DNA of 64,000 bases from Desulfamplus sp964425195 (lineage in GTDB: Bacteria > Desulfobacterota > Desulfobacteria > Desulfobacterales > Desulfobacteraceae), in NCBI GenBank assembly GCA_964425195.1, contig CAYRLG010000023.1, positions 1 to 64,000 of the forward strand. The letters are read 5' to 3'. Positions 62,001 through 64,000 of the stretch are shown here, piece by piece. Under the pieces are notes generated by a model. The model did no database searches. It was not told the DNA's origin and worked only from the letters and a program-made list of their open reading frames with translations. Position 1 is the first letter of the stretch. Each line of letters begins with the position of its first letter. The position numbers were made by a program, and so were the translations under genes.

Positions 62001-64000
62001 ACGCCAGCCAGGTGACCCTGAACGACGCGGTGTTCACGGCCAACGGTCTTGCCACGCTCAAGATCATCGGCAACCAGACGGCCAATGCCGCCGCCACCAA
62101 CAAGGTGGATGCTTCGGCCTTGACCGGAACCAATGCGGTGACCGTGACGTTGAACAACACGGGTACCGCGGCCAATGACACGGTATTGGGCGGTGCGGGC
62201 AACGACACCTTTATCGTGGCGGGCACGGCGAACTTTGATGGCAACGATGTCATCAACGGCAACGCGGGCACGGACACCCTGCTGCTGGATGCATCCGCGA
62301 ATGTGACCGTCGCTTCGACGGCGGGGCTGACCAATGTCGAAAACATCACCACCACAGGCACCACCGGCACGGTCACCGTCACCACCAATGAGGCGAACGT
62401 CGGTGCCACCGCAACGATGACGGTGAACGCAACCTCCCTGACAACGGGAACCTTGATATTTACCGGCGCCGCGGAAACCGATGGCGGCAAGTTCTCGATC
62501 ACGGGCGGTGCGGGCGCAGATGACATCACCGGCGGTTCCGGCAGCGACACCATCATTGGCGGTGCTGGCAACGACACCATCGTCGGCGGACCTGGTGCGG
62601 ACAGTCTGGTGGGCGGTGCGGGGGACGATGTCTTTACCGTGGCGACCCTGGCGCATTTCACCGGACTGAGCGAAACGGTTCAAGGCGGGGATGGCAACGA
62701 TACCCTGCAATTTACGGCCAATGCCGTAACCACGATTGGCGCTGCGGATTTGGCGGCCATCAACTCCATCGAGACCCTGCTCTTCGGAACAGCGATTGCA
62801 AACAACGCCAGCCAGGTGACCCTGAACGACGCGGTGTTCACGGCCAACGGTCTTGNNNNNNNNNNNNNNNNNNNNNNNNNNNNNNNNNNNNNNNNNNNNN
62901 NNNNNNNNNNNNNNNNNNNNNNNNNNNNNNNNNNNNNNNNNNNNNNNNNNNNNNNGGTATTGGGCGGTGCGGGCAACGACACCTTTATCGTGGCGGGCAC
63001 GGCGAACTTTAATGGCAACGATGTCATCAACGGCAACGCGGGCACGGACACCCTGCTGCTGGTGGCATCCGCGAATGTGACCGTGGCCGCTACAGCGGGG
63101 CTGACGAATGTCGAGGTCATCGCGCTGGATACGACCGCTGGAACCACCGGCGTTGTCACTGTGACGACCCACAACAATAATGTCGCATCCGGCCAAACAT
63201 TGACGCTGAATGCCTCTGCCCTGACGACAGGTACTTTAAGTTTCAATGGCTCCGCCGAGGCAGATGGCGCGTTCAGCATCACCGGCGGCGGCGCCGGCGA
63301 CACCATTACCGGCGGTGCTGGAAATGATACCCTCAGTGGCGGCGCGGGCGCCGATTCCCTTGTCGGCGGCGGCGGTGCAGACTCGATTCTTGGCGGTGCT
63401 GGCAACGACACCATCTCCGGCGGAACCGGAAACGATACCGTTGACGGCGGCGATGGTAATGACCACATCACCATGCAGGACGCCGGCGACAGTCTGGATG
63501 GCGGTGCCGGAACCGATACACTGGTTATTGTCAGCCCATTGACAGGCGCCACCACAGTGGTTGACTTCAGCGTCAGCGCCGGAACCGATCAGGTTACCCA
63601 GTTCGCCGGCGTATTGAACGGCTCGGTCAATCAGATCAATTTTGAAAATGTTGACGCCAGCGCCCTGCAGGGGTCACTGAACTTCACGGCTGGTTCCGCG
63701 GCAACCCAGGTCATCGGCGGCACCGGCGGGGACCAGATCCTTGGCGGCGCGGGCAACGACACCATTATCGGCGGTGACGGCGGAGACCAATTGACCGGCG
63801 GCGGCGGAACAGACTATTTTGTCTATCGCGCCGCTACCGATGGCGCGGACGCCGGGTCAGTGCTCGCCGGCACATACGACACCATCACCGATTTTACGGT
63901 CGGCACCGATAAAATCGCATTCGGCGGGGCGCTCTATACCGCGTTGGATGATGACGGCAACAGCTCGCTTGCCGTTGGAACCACAGACGTGCACATCAAT
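59051..64000 (+). CDS. Giant cadherin-like/RTX adhesin, C-terminus beyond the window
   Basis: The frame from the ATG at 59051 (AAGGAG upstream) is open to the right edge, about 1650 codons including the gap. Residues 1-117 are the N-terminal module shared with the genes at 57111 and 57834. Residues about 118-700 are six or so cadherin/VCBS-like domains (TLTGTDADGNTLTF, DVDGDVLTY, DADGDQLTY, DPDGDALTYQ). From 61140 there are RTX Ca-binding repeats (GGAGNDT, GGGGADT), then long beta-repeat units. Near the edge GTYDTITDFTVGTDKIAF resembles the C-terminal part of type I-secreted proteins. Composition changes abruptly at about 61.70 kb, so the two halves may not belong together. Confidence 0.8.
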   Translation, partial: MAFNQILGTSGPNVLNTVATSQDIVLASGGDDVITADFQTVDYIIGGDGQDTLITNLPYAAFTISAHPGIPDGYIIRYTDSTSKVVANVVKGVETFQFAEGTRTLAQFLAGEPINVAPVVADVTVAFDEDNQATGTLTGTDADGNTLTFAAVADSAVGGTVVVNADGTYTFTPNANFNGAASFQYIANDGTVDSTPATVTINYAPVNDAPDLAPIADTAAIPEDSPVATTVATAAATDVDGDVLTYSITAGNDAGIFAIDPATGVITLAGALDYATATTHTLTVIANDGTVDSAPVSFIVNVGDVNIAPVVTNQSQTIGQGLNMVNIPFDVKDADGDQLTYTILTQPLNAEVPVTIDQTNGTFTFDPVDSFFGKDQFTYEVSDGINPPVQGKVTLTVDARPIANDVTPPAIDEDTTLTGGQLNATDPEGAALTYKLVADGTADDTDGVVNNSVTDSNGNIITINPTTGTFDFTPVANFNGNVSFDYLVNDGYSDSLPGTVAITINPVNDPPTLADDLTATVVAGNSVTLNLADFAADPDGDALTYQNISGATNGTLVNNGNGTVTYTPNAGQSADDSFSFEATDGTDTVTATVTIDVINNAPVANDDTATAISGQLTTIDVLPNDNDGDDDATQSLSITKVTQPAQGGLVEIKDGKLDFTSTPGYSGLVTFDYTISDGFGGTDTATVTVDVKTQLGGTNGPDYLIGSPSAETLEGGAGNDTIDGGGGADAIDGGADNDRITWRGTESAVTGNTGIDTLVIPGTNSQVGNYNQIDFSAGGNQVSNGATTLSVTGFENLDAAGSSVALKVTGIAATTSIITGGGADSVIAGANTDTLTINTGSGDDQVDLDAIITGKAYVDLGAGNDKITGIGAGTGATNGSATILGGAGNDTLLGGTAADSLDGGEGNDQITGGGGADTLIGGTGDDNFIFTTLANFKAASVVGGDGTDSVTIGTNAALTIAATDFSAAQSGFERLVFSTTIANNASQVTLNDAVFTANGLATLKIIGNQTANAAATNKVDASALTGTNAVTVTLNNTGTAANDTVLGGAGNDTFIVAGTANFDGNDVINGNAGTDTLLLDASANVTVASTAGLTNVENITTTGTTGTVTVTTNEANVGATATMTVNATSLTTGTLIFTGAAETDGGKFSITGGAGADDITGGSGSDTIIGGAGNDTIVGGPGADSLVGGAGDDVFTVATLAHFTGLSETVQGGDGNDTLQFTANAVTTIGAADLAAINSIETLLFGTAIANNASQVTLNDAVFTANGLXXXXXXXXXXXXXXXXXXXXXXXXXXXXXXXXXXVLGGAGNDTFIVAGTANFNGNDVINGNAGTDTLLLVASANVTVAATAGLTNVEVIALDTTAGTTGVVTVTTHNNNVASGQTLTLNASALTTGTLSFNGSAEADGAFSITGGGAGDTITGGAGNDTLSGGAGADSLVGGGGADSILGGAGNDTISGGTGNDTVDGGDGNDHITMQDAGDSLDGGAGTDTLVIVSPLTGATTVVDFSVSAGTDQVTQFAGVLNGSVNQINFENVDASALQGSLNFTAGSAATQVIGGTGGDQILGGAGNDTIIGGDGGDQLTGGGGTDYFVYRAATDGADAGSVLAGTYDTITDFTVGTDKIAFGGALYTALDDDGNSSLAVGTTDVHIN
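61997..63300 (+). repeat. 804-base internal repeat in the GC-rich part of the RTX gene
   Basis: Bases 61997-62051 match 62801-62855 exactly (55 bases, offset 804). The DNA after the gap (62956 on) matches 62182 on with only a couple of differences over about 125 bases, then drifts. The unit encodes about 268 residues containing ASQVTLNDAVFTANGL and VLGGAGNDTFIVAGTANF. Confidence 0.88.
62856..62955. other. Assembly gap of exactly 100 N
   Basis: One hundred N, a conventional scaffold-gap size, placed inside the second copy of the 804-base repeat. In the first copy the same interval (62052-62181) is 130 bases, so the real gap is probably 130 bases. 100 and 130 leave the same remainder modulo 3, which is why the frame appears continuous. 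Confidence 0.97.

Noticed and set aside
61618..63555. Long minus-strand frames of 290-400 residues rich in Pro, Ala, Ser and Val
   Set aside because: They are antisense to the RTX gene in its GC-rich part, where stop codons are rare. Their monotonous Pro/Ala/Ser composition mirrors the Gly/Asp/Thr repeats, and one even runs through the N gap.
61191..63790. Short tandem GGxGxDxx DNA repeats considered as a possible CRISPR or satellite array
   Set aside because: They are in frame, encode nonapeptide RTX Ca-binding motifs and have no unique spacers.

Overview
The window reads as a chromosomal segment of an AT-rich, anaerobic, energy-conserving bacterium, most plausibly a sulfate reducer of the Desulfobacterales type (Desulfobacterota). 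Grounds are an rnf cluster headed by a tetraheme cytochrome c, a tungsten-type aldehyde:ferredoxin oxidoreductase, UbiD and DsrE-like proteins, and a persulfide reductase with a rhodanese domain. This taxonomy is inferred from gene content; I cannot name a genus. No CRISPR array, phage or insertion sequence was seen.

Layout. 1-6.2 kb: housekeeping genes (a zinc-ribbon protein cut by the left edge, hpt, a DnaJ-type co-chaperone, mnmG, a YhcC-type radical SAM protein) and apbE. 6.2-13.9 kb: one minus-strand Rnf cluster (cytochrome c, rnfC-D-G-E-A-B), followed by apbE, which would flavinylate RnfG, and preceded by an rseC-like gene. RnfB is fused to a GltD/NfnB-like NAD(P)H oxidoreductase, and RnfD appears to lack its flavin-bearing threonine. 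14-23 kb: two small unknown genes, tRNA-Asn with its own promoter, a receiver/histidine-kinase hybrid with Glu at the phosphoacceptor site, a two-component pair, a phosphopantetheinyl transferase, ftsH, folP and coaX. 23-27 kb: a zinc-ribbon/pseudo-receiver protein, two PilT-family ATPases, a DivIVA-like protein and a YggT protein.

27.3-34.8 kb is a regulated catabolic island. A FadR-type GntR regulator and the operon after it share the same promoter/operator arrangement (TTGACA ... TGGTnnnACCA ... TTAAGAT). The operon encodes a sarcosine/opine-dehydrogenase-like Fe-S flavoprotein, a DAO-family flavoprotein, an aldehyde:ferredoxin oxidoreductase and a MoaD/ThiS-type sulfur carrier. I infer oxidation of an amine or amino acid through an aldehyde to an acid with ferredoxin reduction, which would suit the Rnf complex.

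34.8-51.7 kb is mixed: a glycosyltransferase, an acyltransferase, an HDOD protein, a nitroreductase, a persulfide reductase with a DsrE-like partner, an EamA permease, a very His-rich protein, a DisA_N-domain protein, an aldolase, an SH3 anchor protein, a five-S1-domain protein, a DUF721 protein, an N6-adenine methyltransferase whose stop codon lies inside tRNA-Ser, UbiD, a flavin-barrel protein and a small membrane protein. Four copies of a small TAGAGACG palindrome are scattered between 32 and 46 kb.

52.2-64 kb holds a head-to-tail array of four surface/secreted-type genes sharing N- and C-terminal modules. The last is a giant cadherin-like/RTX gene that runs off the right edge. Within it, at about 61.70 kb, composition jumps from AT-rich to about 60% GC while the frame stays open, and a 100-N scaffold gap sits in an 804-bp internal repeat. 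This is either a chimeric assembly join or a recombined gene, so everything right of about 61.7 kb should be treated with caution.
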